DNA of 64,000 nucleotides. It comes from Spirochaetia bacterium. Lineage in GTDB: Bacteria > Spirochaetota > UBA4802 > UBA5550. A model generated the notes under the pieces. The model had not been told where the DNA came from. It worked only from the letters and a program-made list of their open reading frames with translations, and ran no database searches. The position numbers were made by a program, and so were the translations under genes. This document shows, piece by piece, positions 44,543 through 54,094 of this stretch (positions are counted from its first letter, which is position 1; each line of letters begins with the position of its first letter). The stretch is taken from contig VFJS01000003.1 in NCBI GenBank assembly GCA_009885955.1, positions 62,001 through 126,000 on the forward strand, read 5' to 3'.

Positions 44543-46093
44543 ATGAAAGATAAAAAGCAGCACCTCTCCTCCTTGATCAAGGAGGCAAAATTGGGCGGCG
44601 GCCAGGATAAAATCGACAAACTGCATGCCAAAAACTGCCTTACGGCAAGGGAGCGAATCGAACACCTTCTCGACAAGGGAAGCTTTGAGGAATTCGACAT
44701 GTTCAAGCAGCACCGCTGCCGCGATTTCGGCATGGAGGACAAGCAGTTCCTTGGAGACGGCGTTGTCGTGGGCCACGGCACCGTTGACGGCCGGGTGGTC
44801 TGCGTTTTTTCCTATGACTCTACCGTTTTCGGCGGGTCCCTTTCCGAGACCATGGCTGAGAAGATATGCAAGACCGTGGAACTGGCTGCGAAAATAGGCG
44901 CACCGGTAGTCGGATTCAATGATTCCGGCGGAGCAAGGATCCAGGAAGGCATTGAGAGCCTTGCAGGCTATGCAGATATATTTTTAAGAAACGTCATGTA
45001 TTCCGGCGTGGTGCCGCAGATTTCAGGGATGTTCGGGCCCTGCGCCGGCGGCGCTGTATATTCCCCTGCGCTCACCGACTTCAATATCATGGTGAAGGGA
45101 ACAGGAACCATGTTTATCACCGGGCCGAAGGTTGTTGAATCGGTCACCGGCGAAAAGATTTCCTCCGAGGATCTCGGCGGAGCCGATGTCCATAACAAAA
45201 GGTCGGGCGTGGCCCACTTTGAGGCATCATCGGATCAGGATGCCATAGGGCAGATTAAACGGCTGCTCTCCTTTCTCCCGTCAAACAACATGGAGGATGC
45301 GCCTCTCGTTGAGACAGACGACCAGGCCGACAGGAAAATACCGCAGCTCGACGCCCTCATACCCGAGAGCCCCAATCAGCCCTACGACATGATGGATGCC
45401 ATTCTCCCGATACTCGATAACAATGATTTTATGGAAGTCCAGGCCTGCTATGCCATGAATATGATCGTGGGTTTCGGCCGCCTCTACGGCAGGACAGTGG
45501 GCATCGTTGCAAACCAGCCCAATGTAATGGCCGGCGTCATCGACATTAACGCATCGGTAAAGGCCGCGCGTTTTGTACGGTTCTGTGACGCCTTCAATAT
45601 CCCCATTGTAACTTTTGTCGATGTACCCGGTTTCATGCCCGGCACCGTGCAGGAATTCAACGGGATCATCAGGCACGGGGCAAAACTCATCTATGCCTAT
45701 GCCGAGGCCACGGTGCCCAAGCTGACGGTCATAACCAGGAAGGCATACGGCGGCGCCTACTGCGTCATGAGCTCGAAACATATGAGGGGCGACATCAATT
45801 ACGCATGGCCGACAGCAGAGATCTCGGTTATGGGGCCCAGCGGCGCAATCGAGATTGTCTTTAACAAGGAGATAAAAGAGGCCCCTGCCGACAAGAAGGC
45901 AGAGATAACAAGTAAGAAGATTGAGGAATATACCGAGAAGTTTGCCAACCCCTACAGGGCTGCAGGCAGGGGTTACATTGATGATGTTATCCTCCCCGGC
46001 TCAACCAGGTTCAGGCTCATACGGGCTCTTGAGATGCTGCAGACAAAGAGCGATAAGAATCCTCTGAAAAAGCACGGGAATATCCCGTTATAA
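44543..46093 (+). CDS. Acyl-CoA carboxyltransferase (propionyl-CoA carboxylase beta / methylmalonyl-CoA decarboxylase alpha)
   Basis: The 516-residue protein has the two crotonase-like halves of biotin-dependent carboxyltransferases, with oxyanion-loop glycines in [17 protein letters not shown] and A-Y-G-G-A-Y. It is the PccB/MmdA family. The following OadG-like and biotin-carrier genes favour the membrane decarboxylase/transcarboxylase type. A biotin carboxylase gene is not in the window. A GGGAG site lies 8 nt before the ATG. Confidence 0.9.
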   Translation: MKDKKQHLSSLIKEAKLGGGQDKIDKLHAKNCLTARERIEHLLDKGSFEEFDMFKQHRCRDFGMEDKQFLGDGVVVGHGTVDGRVVCVFSYDSTVFGGSLSETMAEKICKTVELAAKIGAPVVGFNDSGGARIQEGIESLAGYADIFLRNVMYSGVVPQISGMFGPCAGGAVYSPALTDFNIMVKGTGTMFITGPKVVESVTGEKISSEDLGGADVHNKRSGVAHFEASSDQDAIGQIKRLLSFLPSNNMEDAPLVETDDQADRKIPQLDALIPESPNQPYDMMDAILPILDNNDFMEVQACYAMNMIVGFGRLYGRTVGIVANQPNVMAGVIDINASVKAARFVRFCDAFNIPIVTFVDVPGFMPGTVQEFNGIIRHGAKLIYAYAEATVPKLTVITRKAYGGAYCVMSSKHMRGDINYAWPTAEISVMGPSGAIEIVFNKEIKEAPADKKAEITSKKIEEYTEKFANPYRAAGRGYIDDVILPGSTRFRLIRALEMLQTKSDKNPLKKHGNIPL

Positions 46094-46105
46094 GGCAGGT
46101 GGAAA

Positions 46106-46462
46106 ATGGATTGTCTATCATATAAATGCGGCAGCGCTTTCGGCCACGCGGGTTTCATCATACTCGGGGCCGTGGCGCTTGTCATCGGGATCGCGGCCAT
46201 TGTCGTGGCCCTTCTGGCGCTCAGAAAGAGCTTCGGAGGATCCTTCAGGCCGGCCGCAGAGAAGTCCCGCGGAACAAAATCCCCGGTACTGGAACAAACG
46301 GTAAAAGCGGCAGGTACTGAGACAGGAGAAGCGGCAGCGGCCATAGGCCTGGCGCTCGCAATGGTTAAGATAAAAAACAGCTCAAGGCAGATCACTGTCA
46401 AACGGGTATACAGGTCGGGATGGAAGGAGTCCCTCCGTTCCGGGGCCATGGACAGGTTATAG
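46106..46462 (+). CDS. OadG-like small membrane subunit
   Basis: The 118-residue protein has one N-terminal membrane helix (about 16-40), a polar Ala/Thr-rich linker and a C-terminal basic segment with W-K-E near the end. That is the layout of the gamma/delta subunits of sodium-pumping decarboxylases, which tether the carboxyltransferase and biotin carrier to the membrane. Its position between these two genes matches Bacteroidetes-type mmd operons. Sequence conservation in this family is low, so the call rests partly on context. Confidence 0.68.
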   Translation: MDCLSYKCGSAFGHAGFIILGAVALVIGIAAIVVALLALRKSFGGSFRPAAEKSRGTKSPVLEQTVKAAGTETGEAAAAIGLALAMVKIKNSSRQITVKRVYRSGWKESLRSGAMDRL

Positions 46463-46497
46463 ACTGGCGGTTTATCATAAATAATCAGAGGTTAACA

Positions 46498-46977
46498 ATG
46501 GACATATTTAATTTCAATATTAACAGCAACCCCTATGAAGTAAAGATTCATTCAATTTCCGGGAGGAACGCCTCGGTAGAGGTTAACGGTGTGAAGTACG
46601 ACGTTGACATGAAGGATGATTTTGACGTTGATATGTCTTCCTCGGTCCCTGTGCAGAAACCGGTTGTCCAGAAGAGCCAGGTTCAGCCTGCACAAAAGGT
46701 CCAGGAGCAGAAGAAAGCGCCTGAGACGGTTCAGAAACAGCAGGCCCCGGCGCAGAAGGCTGGCGGAGCAAAGACAATCGTATCCCCCATGCCCGGGCAG
46801 GTCTTCAAGGTTCTTGTGGCCGAAGGCGATTCTATAAAATCGGGCGACATTGTGGTGACCATTGAGGCCATGAAAATGGAGAACCAGATCCGCTCCACCA
46901 TGGACGGGACAGTGACAAAGGTCCATGTAAAGGAAGGAGATGTTCTCGCCGAAGGGGCGCCGCTGGTTTCTCTGTAA
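46498..46977 (+). CDS. Biotin carboxyl carrier protein
   Basis: The start is the ATG at 46498 (AGAGG site); the frame is open from 46420. The 159-residue protein has an N-terminal beta segment, a Pro/Gln/Lys/Val-rich flexible linker (about 45-90) and a C-terminal biotinyl domain. The biotinylated lysine lies in E-A-M-K-M. It carries carboxyl groups for the adjacent carboxyltransferase. The operon then meets a 196-bp repeat where a beta (ion-pump) subunit gene would often follow. Confidence 0.92.
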   Translation: MDIFNFNINSNPYEVKIHSISGRNASVEVNGVKYDVDMKDDFDVDMSSSVPVQKPVVQKSQVQPAQKVQEQKKAPETVQKQQAPAQKAGGAKTIVSPMPGQVFKVLVAEGDSIKSGDIVVTIEAMKMENQIRSTMDGTVTKVHVKEGDVLAEGAPLVSL

Positions 46978-46987
46978 CTAATACAAA

Positions 46988-47183
46988 ATGCCCTCACCCC
47001 CGGCCCCTCTCCCGGAATAGGGAGAGGGGAGCGAGTAAATCAAATTTATGGATTGTATACTATGGAAATTTGTAAAATTGCCGGTATAAACTTTAACAAG
47101 AATTGATAAAATATTTGGATTTTTTTATAAACAGAAGCCCTCGCCCTATTGGGAGAGGGCGCGCAGAGCGCGGGTGAGGGCAT
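46988..47183. repeat. Bipartite CCCTCACC element E4 (196 bp), reversed
   Basis: Arm A (CCCCTCTCCC / GGGAGAGGGG) is on the left and arm B (AGCCCTCGCCC / GGGCGCGCAGAGCGCGGGTG) on the right, opposite in orientation to E1 and E2. The ends are ATGCCCTCACCC and GGGTGAGGGCAT. The right end contains the GTG start codon of the biotin ligase gene. Confidence 0.88.
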
Positions 47184-47995
47184 CGAATCGATCCTTCGAC
47201 GGAGAGCTCCTCCTCCCCGATACCATACGGAAAGGGTTGGCCACGAAAATTCTCGGCCGGAAAGAAATTTACCATTACACCGATATTGATTCCACCAATG
47301 ACAGGGCCGATACCCTTGCTGCCGGGGGCGCGCCTGAGGGGACCCTTGTCATAGCCGAATCGCAGACTTCCGGCAGGGGGCGGCATGGAAGAAAATGGCT
47401 CTCTCCGGCAGGGGAGGGTATTTATCTGTCCCTTATCCTCAGGCCCGGAATATCAATGCATGAATCACAGAAAATCACACTCATATCTGCTGTTGCCGCT
47501 GCACTCGCCGTAAAAAAAATTTATCATGGCGGCCTCATCATAAAATGGCCCAATGACATCCTTATCAATAAAAAAAAACTTGCCGGGATACTTACAACAA
47601 TGATCAGCAGCGGGAAAACGCCTGATTATGTCATCATGGGTATGGGGATGAATGTTAATACAAGAGAAGAATCAATGCCCCTGGAGATTAGGGATATAGC
47701 CACCTCGCTACGCATTGAGACAGGCAGAGCATGGAGCCGCAGCCTCATTGTCCGTGAATTTCTGGTTTTTTTTGAATACTACTATGACCTGCTTTTGAAG
47801 GGCGAATCGGCGCTCCTTATTGATACATGGAAGGATTTATCAGGACTTATGGGGAGAAGGGTGACTGTGGACCTGATGGAAAGTGGATATAACGGGACAA
47901 TAATCGGTATAGACAGAGAGGGATTTCTCCTTCTCAGGGATGACGAAGGGTTAGTGCAGAGAATAGTATCAGGAGAAATTGTTAAAATCTATTAA
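47174..47995 (+). CDS. birA: Biotin-protein ligase, catalytic part
   Basis: The 273-residue protein has the BirA catalytic domain (D-S-T-N, biotin loop G-R-G-R-H-G-R-K-W, K-W-P-N-D-I) and the C-terminal SH3-like domain (G-R-R-V-T-V ... G-F-L-L-L-R-D). The first residues (L-L-L-P-D-T-I-R-K-G-L) are the linker that normally follows a DNA-binding domain in bifunctional BirA, but that domain is absent. The frame upstream is repeat DNA with a stop at 47087, and the GTG start is inside element E4. The gene may thus be 5'-truncated by the repeat. It would biotinylate the carrier protein encoded just upstream. Confidence 0.88.
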   Translation: MRASNRSFDGELLLPDTIRKGLATKILGRKEIYHYTDIDSTNDRADTLAAGGAPEGTLVIAESQTSGRGRHGRKWLSPAGEGIYLSLILRPGISMHESQKITLISAVAAALAVKKIYHGGLIIKWPNDILINKKKLAGILTTMISSGKTPDYVIMGMGMNVNTREESMPLEIRDIATSLRIETGRAWSRSLIVREFLVFFEYYYDLLLKGESALLIDTWKDLSGLMGRRVTVDLMESGYNGTIIGIDREGFLLLRDDEGLVQRIVSGEIVKIY

Positions 47996-48224
47996 TTCAG
48001 CAGGTATGAAAAAACAATAAAATTCATATTCAAAATAAAATTATTTAGATTAGTACATTCAGCAGACGATAATGGCAACAAGCGGATAAATGCAGATTCC
48101 CGTTGAGAGAATAAAGCGTTTTTTAAAAATATCTGTTTTTTTATCGATTTAATATAAAATTATTAGTAATATGAGCACCAGTTCTTTACATTTGACATGA
48201 AAATTAGGTCTGATGTGATATTTT

Positions 48225-49952
48225 ATGAATAATAAAAAAAATGCCAGGGCACAAGATGAGCTCATCCTTGAAAATGAAAGGCTGAAAAAAGAAACAGCCA
48301 GGCTGAATGAAATTATTGTATTAAACGAAAAGGCTGAAACAAGGCTTATTGAAAGCGAAAATAAATATGAAAATCTGCTCAGGATTGTTCCGGACACCAT
48401 TTACAAACTTGATGAGGAAGGTTTTTTTACCTATATAAGCGATTCTATAAGCAACATCGGTTACAAGCCCTCGGAGTTAATCGGGAAACACTTCAGCATT
48501 ATTGTCCACCCTGATGATGTTCCCTATGTGAGCAGATCCTTTGTTCTCCCGAAGCTTCATGGAAAAAACACCGGGTACACAAATTCCCCAAAGCTCTTTG
48601 ATGAGAGAAGATCGGGTACCAGGATAACAAAATGCCTTGAGATACGCCTCCTTCCCAAGGGCTGGGAGGATAATCAATCCGATTTCATCATAGGTTCAAT
48701 TTTTTCCTGCGGCGAGATCGATTCGGCAGGCCATTACGATGATAATGGAAATACCAGTGACATGGTTTTTGTCGGCACCATCGGTGTCATACGGGACATC
48801 ACCGATAAGAAAAAGTCTGAGGAGAATTTCAACAAGACCCAGAGGCTCAAGTCCCTTGGAATTCTTGCAGGCGGAATTGCCCATGATTTCAATAATATAC
48901 TCACCGCCATTGTGGGGAATATCACGCTCATCAAGCTCGAGGTTGATCCCGGGAGCACCATCTTCCAGTCGCTCAATGACGCGGAAAAAGCAACACTCAG
49001 GGCAAAAGACCTCACCAACCAGCTCCTTACATTTGCCAAGGGCGGGACCCCGGTAAAAAATGCAGCATCCATTGCGCAGCTTACCATGGATATATCAAAT
49101 TTCACCCTGAGGGGATCCAATGTAAAATGCAATTTTGACTTTCCTGAAAACCTCTGGCCCGTGGACATAGATGAAGGGCAGATAAGCCAGGTAATCAATA
49201 ATCTCATTATAAACGCATCCCAGGCCATGCCCGGCGGGGGGTGCATAAATATTTCAGCAGAAAATATGACAGTGTATGAGCCCGATGCCGCGGAATTATA
49301 CGGAAGGTATGTGAAGCTTAAAATAATGGATACCGGTATGGGCATTTCAAAGGAAAATCTGCAGAGAATTTTTGATCCCTATTTTACCACGAAAGCGAAG
49401 GGGAGCGGCCTCGGCCTTACCACGAGCTATTCAATAATAAAGAGCCATGGAGGAAGTATCACCGCAGAATCGGAGCCTGGCAAGGGTACAATTTTTGATG
49501 TTATACTACCGGCGTCTGACAAGATTATCGCACAATTGATGAATACCGACATGGGCACCATGGATTTAACCGGGAAGATCCTCTTGATGGATGATGATAC
49601 TGAAATACTCAAGGCTACGGGGAATATACTGGAAAATTTCGGATATAACGTAACGATAGCTGAGAATGGAGAAGAGGCAATCGACCACTTCAGGCGGGAA
49701 TTCGACCGGTCAGAGGGCTTTGACCTGGTGATCATGGATCTGACAGTCCCCGGGGGACTGGGTGGGAAAGAGGCCATTAAAATTATCAAAGAAATTGATC
49801 CCGATATCATGGCGGTTGTAACAAGCGGTTATTCCAATGATCCGATCATTGAAGAGTACAGGAAACACGGTTTCCATGGCGTTGTTGTGAAGCCCTATAA
49901 GCTGGAACAGCTGATAAATACCGTGGCAGGTCTGCTAAAAGGAAAATGCTGA
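48225..49952 (+). CDS. Hybrid sensor histidine kinase with PAS and receiver domains
   Basis: The 575-residue soluble protein has an N-terminal coiled coil, a PAS domain (about 45-200), a HisKA domain (G-G-I-A-H-D-F-N-N-I-L), an HATPase domain (N-L-I-I-N-A-S-Q-A-M, D-T-G-M-G-I, G-L-G-L) and a C-terminal receiver (M-D-D-D, phospho-acceptor aspartate in V-I-M-D-L-T, V-V-K-P-Y). It has no membrane segment. It is flanked by 230-bp gaps, and no output protein is adjacent. Confidence 0.9.
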   Translation: MNNKKNARAQDELILENERLKKETARLNEIIVLNEKAETRLIESENKYENLLRIVPDTIYKLDEEGFFTYISDSISNIGYKPSELIGKHFSIIVHPDDVPYVSRSFVLPKLHGKNTGYTNSPKLFDERRSGTRITKCLEIRLLPKGWEDNQSDFIIGSIFSCGEIDSAGHYDDNGNTSDMVFVGTIGVIRDITDKKKSEENFNKTQRLKSLGILAGGIAHDFNNILTAIVGNITLIKLEVDPGSTIFQSLNDAEKATLRAKDLTNQLLTFAKGGTPVKNAASIAQLTMDISNFTLRGSNVKCNFDFPENLWPVDIDEGQISQVINNLIINASQAMPGGGCINISAENMTVYEPDAAELYGRYVKLKIMDTGMGISKENLQRIFDPYFTTKAKGSGLGLTTSYSIIKSHGGSITAESEPGKGTIFDVILPASDKIIAQLMNTDMGTMDLTGKILLMDDDTEILKATGNILENFGYNVTIAENGEEAIDHFRREFDRSEGFDLVIMDLTVPGGLGGKEAIKIIKEIDPDIMAVVTSGYSNDPIIEEYRKHGFHGVVVKPYKLEQLINTVAGLLKGKC

Positions 49953-50178
49953 GCGAATAGACATTCATCAGTCCCGTACCTTTCTTAAACAAAAAATCAT
50001 CGAAATTACATCTATTTTAATTGATTTTATTCAGCCCCGGAATATTTGTGTTAACGGCGGGTATGGTTATAATCTGACGTATCGGGATTTTTCAGCAATC
50101 CGCTCAAGGTGAGTTATAAAATCGGGCCGCATGTTTAATAAATTCATCGCCTGATCAAATATTTATCAGGATAAAAAT

Positions 50179-51123
50179 ATGAGAAAAACCGCTTTTCTTA
50201 CCGATGAAATCTACCTGAAGCATAATACAGGGATGATGCACCCTGAAAGATCCGGGAGAATTTCCGCGATACACGATAAAATCAAGGCAGCCCCGTATTA
50301 CAAAGACCTGGTTTTATTAAAACCGGTAAAAGCCGATTTTGAAACAATCGAACTTGTCCATTCCAGTGAATATATCATGAGAGTAAAAAAGGAGATAGAG
50401 AGCGGCGTAACCTATCTCGATTCCCCTGATACACCGGTCTGCAGGGAGTCCTTTGATGTTGCCCTTTATGCAGTTGGCGGCGGGCTGGTAATGTGCGATG
50501 CAGTTTTCAGCGGTGCAGCAGTAAACGGTTTCTGTTCCATAAGGCCTCCAGGCCATCATGCAGAGAGGGACCATGCTGCGGGTTTCTGCATATTCAACAA
50601 CATTGCCATTGCCGCAAGGTATCTCCAGACAAAGCACAAGATAAACAGGATAGCAATTGTTGACTGGGATGTTCACCATGGAAACGGAACCCAGCACTCC
50701 TTTGAAAATGACAATACGATTTTTTTTATCAGCCTTCATCAGTTTCCCCATTACCCCGGGACCGGTTCCAGCTCCGAGAAGGGGAAGGGGAAGGGTTCGG
50801 GTTATACCATGAACATCCCCATGAGGTCCGGAAGCGAAGATGAAGATTATATTAGCGCCTTTAATAAGTCCATCATTCCTGCTCTTGACGCTTTTAAGCC
50901 GGAAATAATACTTATATCGGCCGGGTTTGACGCTCATGATAATGATGATCTCTCATCAATCAGTCTCTCCTCTGAGGTATATTACCGGTTCACCCACATG
51001 TTAATGGATGTGGCATCAAAGCATTCATTTAACCGCGTTATTGCATTTCTCGAAGGCGGGTACGACCTGGTAGGCCTGGCCGACTCCGTAGACAGGGTTA
51101 TAACCGCATTCAGGGAAGTATAA
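50179..51123 (+). CDS. Histone-deacetylase-family protein (AcuC/AphA-like)
   Basis: The 314-residue protein has the zinc-deacetylase motifs of the HDAC superfamily: R-P-P-G-H-H-A (charge-relay histidines), W-D-V-H-H-G-N-G-T (zinc aspartate and histidine), a G-S-G distal loop and A-G-F-D-A-H with the second zinc aspartate. Length is typical. Bacterial members act on acetyl-lysine proteins or acetylated polyamines. The pentaheme cytochrome gene follows after 12 bp, which gives no functional hint. Confidence 0.9.
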   Translation: MRKTAFLTDEIYLKHNTGMMHPERSGRISAIHDKIKAAPYYKDLVLLKPVKADFETIELVHSSEYIMRVKKEIESGVTYLDSPDTPVCRESFDVALYAVGGGLVMCDAVFSGAAVNGFCSIRPPGHHAERDHAAGFCIFNNIAIAARYLQTKHKINRIAIVDWDVHHGNGTQHSFENDNTIFFISLHQFPHYPGTGSSSEKGKGKGSGYTMNIPMRSGSEDEDYISAFNKSIIPALDAFKPEIILISAGFDAHDNDDLSSISLSSEVYYRFTHMLMDVASKHSFNRVIAFLEGGYDLVGLADSVDRVITAFREV

Positions 51124-51135
51124 AAGGAAAGGCCT

Positions 51136-52482
51136 ATGAAAACCGGGCGGAAAATTCTAATTATTCCGATGGTTGTCATTGTTGCAATCTGCCTGTCGGC
51201 AATCATATTTTCAAATACCCGTCAATATGACATATCCCAGTTTGTTCCCCCTGAAATATGCAGCGGCTGCCATGAATATGTATTCAACCAGTGGTATAAT
51301 TCAATGCATAACCTGGCCCTTGTTGACCCGGTCTATAAAAAAATTGCATTTTTTTTTCTGAACGGCCTTGCCGATAAGGATGAGATTGAAGAGGCGGAAT
51401 CGTGCCCGAAATGTCATACGCCGATAGGATATATGACCGGCCTTCCCGGTAAAACCTCGGAGGAGAAGCTGATACTCCCGAACCTTGTGGAAAAGGGGAT
51501 CCAGTGCGATTTCTGCCATACAGCAACTGGAGCTTCTAAAATGTACAATAACGGCATGTTGATTGATCCCGGGCAGGGCGATAAGAAGCCGGGAGTCAAA
51601 AGGGGCCCCTTTAAGGATTCTGAATCTGAATACCACCAGACTGAGTACTCACAGTTTCACCGGGAGTCGGAAATCTGCGGTACGTGCCACAATGTCCGCC
51701 ATGTAGTATTCAACACCCCGATTGAGAGCACCTATGACGAATGGAAAAACGGGCCATACAATTCCCCTGATCCGGAAAAAAAAGTGACATGCCAGGGTTG
51801 TCACATGTATCAGAGGCCTGGAGTGCCGGGCACCGGCTCAACACCAAGGCCTAAAAATCCCGGGAAGGCGTCGGATTTCGGTCCAGACAGGGATCATATA
51901 TCAACCCATTATTTTATTGGCGGGAACAGCCTTATCCCGATGCTCAATAATAATATGGATAAGGTGAAGCTTGTTGAAGAGAGGCTGAAAAATGCCGCTG
52001 TATTGAAAATAGACGATTCCCTAATAAAGGAAAAAAAAATAATTTTTGAAGTCCACAATACAGGTGCAGGCCATTATATTCCCACAGGGCTTACGAACGT
52101 GAGGGAAATGTGGCTTGAGATTGTAGTAAAGGATGATAAGGGAAAAACCGTGTTCACAACTGGTATCCCTGATACTAATAACTATCTTCCAAAAAATACT
52201 TTCATCTTCAATACGGTATTCGGCGATGGAAAGGGGAAACCTGTCCTCAATATTGCCAGGGCAAGGGAAATTTTAAGCGACAGGAGGATTCCTCCGCTTC
52301 AGTATCTGAAGGAGACCATAAGTATTCCCAAACTGAAAAATTCAGGTATTGTTTCTGTAACATGCAGATTGCTGTACAGAAGCGTACCCCAGAAAATACT
52401 TGATGATCTCATGGGAAAGGGGCGGATTAAGGCTCCCATTACAGAAATGGCCAGGGTTGAAAAGGAAATCCCCCTGAATTAA
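51136..52482 (+). CDS. Pentaheme cytochrome c, c554-like
   Basis: The 448-residue protein has an N-terminal signal or anchor (about 8-28) and five CxxCH sites: CSGCH, CPKCH, CDFCH, CGTCH and CQGCH. Their uneven spacing and the surrounding W-x-x-S-M-H and H-x-x-E-S-E-I-C-G-T-C-H segments resemble the cytochrome c554/NrfA-related multiheme families. The C-terminal 180 residues have no heme motif and look like a beta domain. It is periplasmic or outer-face. Its electron partner is unknown; it is not close to the NapA cluster. Confidence 0.82.
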   Translation: MKTGRKILIIPMVVIVAICLSAIIFSNTRQYDISQFVPPEICSGCHEYVFNQWYNSMHNLALVDPVYKKIAFFFLNGLADKDEIEEAESCPKCHTPIGYMTGLPGKTSEEKLILPNLVEKGIQCDFCHTATGASKMYNNGMLIDPGQGDKKPGVKRGPFKDSESEYHQTEYSQFHRESEICGTCHNVRHVVFNTPIESTYDEWKNGPYNSPDPEKKVTCQGCHMYQRPGVPGTGSTPRPKNPGKASDFGPDRDHISTHYFIGGNSLIPMLNNNMDKVKLVEERLKNAAVLKIDDSLIKEKKIIFEVHNTGAGHYIPTGLTNVREMWLEIVVKDDKGKTVFTTGIPDTNNYLPKNTFIFNTVFGDGKGKPVLNIARAREILSDRRIPPLQYLKETISIPKLKNSGIVSVTCRLLYRSVPQKILDDLMGKGRIKAPITEMARVEKEIPLN

Positions 52483-52662
52483 AATTTTTTCAATAAGCAT
52501 TCCCGTCCTTCGCTGTATATTAATCCTGAATAATTTCAAATAATTGGAACCTTCCGGTAAAACACCGGGTCTAAAAGTTAAATTATAAAAAAAGCAGGAA
52601 TCATGTAATGATAAGCAGGGATATCGAGCGGCTAAAAAGTTCAGGAAAAGGAGATTGCAGCA

Positions 52663-53121
52663 ATGAATAATAAAATCAGTTTGACGGCATTTTCGGTACT
52701 ACTTCTCATCCTGGTTTCACCAAAGGATTCTGCTGCCCAGATGCACAGGGGGGAAGGAATGATGCGCGGCGGCATGATGGAACGGGGGAAGGAACGATGT
52801 TTTGGAGACAGGAAATTCATGAGAAATACCCTCAATCTCAATGATGGCCAGATTGAACAAATCAGCATGATAAATGACAGGTACAAAGGAATACTTATTG
52901 AATTTCGTGACAGGCTTCAGCCGAAAAAGGAAGAGCTGAGGGGTGTCCTGCTTACCGAAATTCCGGACCTGGATAAGGTAAGAATATATTTAAAGGAGAT
53001 ATCGGAAATTGAAGTGGAGCTGCGCATTATTAAAATAAAGCAGAGCCTGGAGATTGAGAAGATATTCACCCCGGACCAGAGGGAAAGGATGAGGAAAGAA
53101 CGGAGAATGAACCGGGACTGA
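52663..53121 (+). CDS. Spy/CpxP-like periplasmic protein, possible metal sensor
   Basis: The 152-residue protein has a signal peptide (about 1-25, ending S-A-A-Q). Its mature start is rich in Met, His and Cys (M-H-R-G-E-G-M-M-R-G-G-M-M). Then comes a long helical domain with a T-P-D-Q-R-E-R-M motif like the LTxxQ repeats of Spy/CpxP/ZraP. The next two genes encode an ECF sigma factor and a membrane protein, the arrangement seen in CnrX-type metal sensing. An AGGAG site precedes the ATG. Confidence 0.75.
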   Translation: MNNKISLTAFSVLLLILVSPKDSAAQMHRGEGMMRGGMMERGKERCFGDRKFMRNTLNLNDGQIEQISMINDRYKGILIEFRDRLQPKKEELRGVLLTEIPDLDKVRIYLKEISEIEVELRIIKIKQSLEIEKIFTPDQRERMRKERRMNRD

Positions 53122-53122
53122 G

Positions 53123-53641
53123 ATGACTGAAAAGGATTTCGCTCATATCGTTCATTCGACCAAGGGGATTGTCCTTTCGGCAATTGGGAAGAACCTGTCT
53201 CCGAGGTTTTACCATGCAATAGATGACATTGCCCAGGAGACTTACCTGAGGGCATATAAGAGTCTCGTGAAAAACAGGTTTCGGGGCGATTCATCCCTGG
53301 AGACGTGGCTATTCAGCATAGCGAGAAATGAGACGCTGAGAATGGGTGAACGGCTGGCACGGGAAGAGAAAAAATTTAAGAAGACGGTGCAGGGTTATGT
53401 TGATGGGATGAATAAGCATTCTGTTCCTGAAAATGATGAACGTGACAACCTTATTGACATGATTGAAAATCTTCCGGAGTCCTACAGGAGCGTAATGGAT
53501 CTTCTGGCAAAGGGATATTCGGAAAAGGAGATAGCAGGGAAACTTGATATTAAGCCCGGCACTGTCAAATCCAGGACATCCAGGGGGCGGGAAATGCTGA
53601 AGAGAATGATGCTAAATCAGGAGGTGCGCGATGAAGATTGA
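53123..53641 (+). CDS. ECF-type RNA polymerase sigma factor
   Basis: The 172-residue protein has region 2 (D-D-I-A-Q-E-T-Y-L-R-A-Y, then L-E-T-W-L-F-S-I-A-R-N) and region 4 (L-P-E-S-Y-R-S-V-M-D-L, then the helix-turn-helix with K-P-G-T-V-K-S-R). The ATG follows the previous stop by one base, and its end overlaps the next gene by 11 nt. Confidence 0.9.
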   Translation: MTEKDFAHIVHSTKGIVLSAIGKNLSPRFYHAIDDIAQETYLRAYKSLVKNRFRGDSSLETWLFSIARNETLRMGERLAREEKKFKKTVQGYVDGMNKHSVPENDERDNLIDMIENLPESYRSVMDLLAKGYSEKEIAGKLDIKPGTVKSRTSRGREMLKRMMLNQEVRDED

Positions 53642-54086
53642 AAAGCATGAAACCATAATGAAAAATGAAATCGATAAACGGCTGAAAAGCAATGCATGGA
53701 ATTATCACATTGCATCTGAGGTAATCGGGAAAAAGAGAAAATCCCGGAGATTTTTACTGGCCACAGCTGCGTTTTCTTCGGCCATTGCTGCGTCCATTAC
53801 ACTTCTGCTGGTCTTCGGACTGGGCGGTAGAGATACAGGGGATACCTATGGCCGTTTTGTAATGGAACAGGTGGGAGGCACCTACAATGAAGTTTTTCAG
53901 GCTGTTGATAATAAAATAATAAAGCCTGAATCGGATAAGGAGATTATATCACGCCAGGTCACAGGAACTTACAGGGATGTCTTCGGGAAAGAGCGGGATG
54001 GCGGGTTAACAGGAAACAGGGGCAGTGATCTGCAGCTTGCAGGCGACGTGGATTCCCTCATAGACGAAATTATAGCCACAAGGTAG
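53631..54086 (+). CDS. Membrane protein, probable anti-sigma factor
   Basis: The 151-residue protein has a cytoplasmic N-terminal helical part (about 45 residues), one membrane helix (about 45-66) and a periplasmic tail. Within the tail, G-G-T-Y-N-E-V-F and T-G-T-Y-R-D-V-F form a short repeat. It has no zinc-binding HxxxCxxC motif. Position and topology after an ECF sigma gene suggest an anti-sigma factor. The AGGAGG site lies inside the sigma gene. Confidence 0.65.
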   Translation: MKIEKHETIMKNEIDKRLKSNAWNYHIASEVIGKKRKSRRFLLATAAFSSAIAASITLLLVFGLGGRDTGDTYGRFVMEQVGGTYNEVFQAVDNKIIKPESDKEIISRQVTGTYRDVFGKERDGGLTGNRGSDLQLAGDVDSLIDEIIATR

Positions 54087-54094
54087 GCAGTGGT

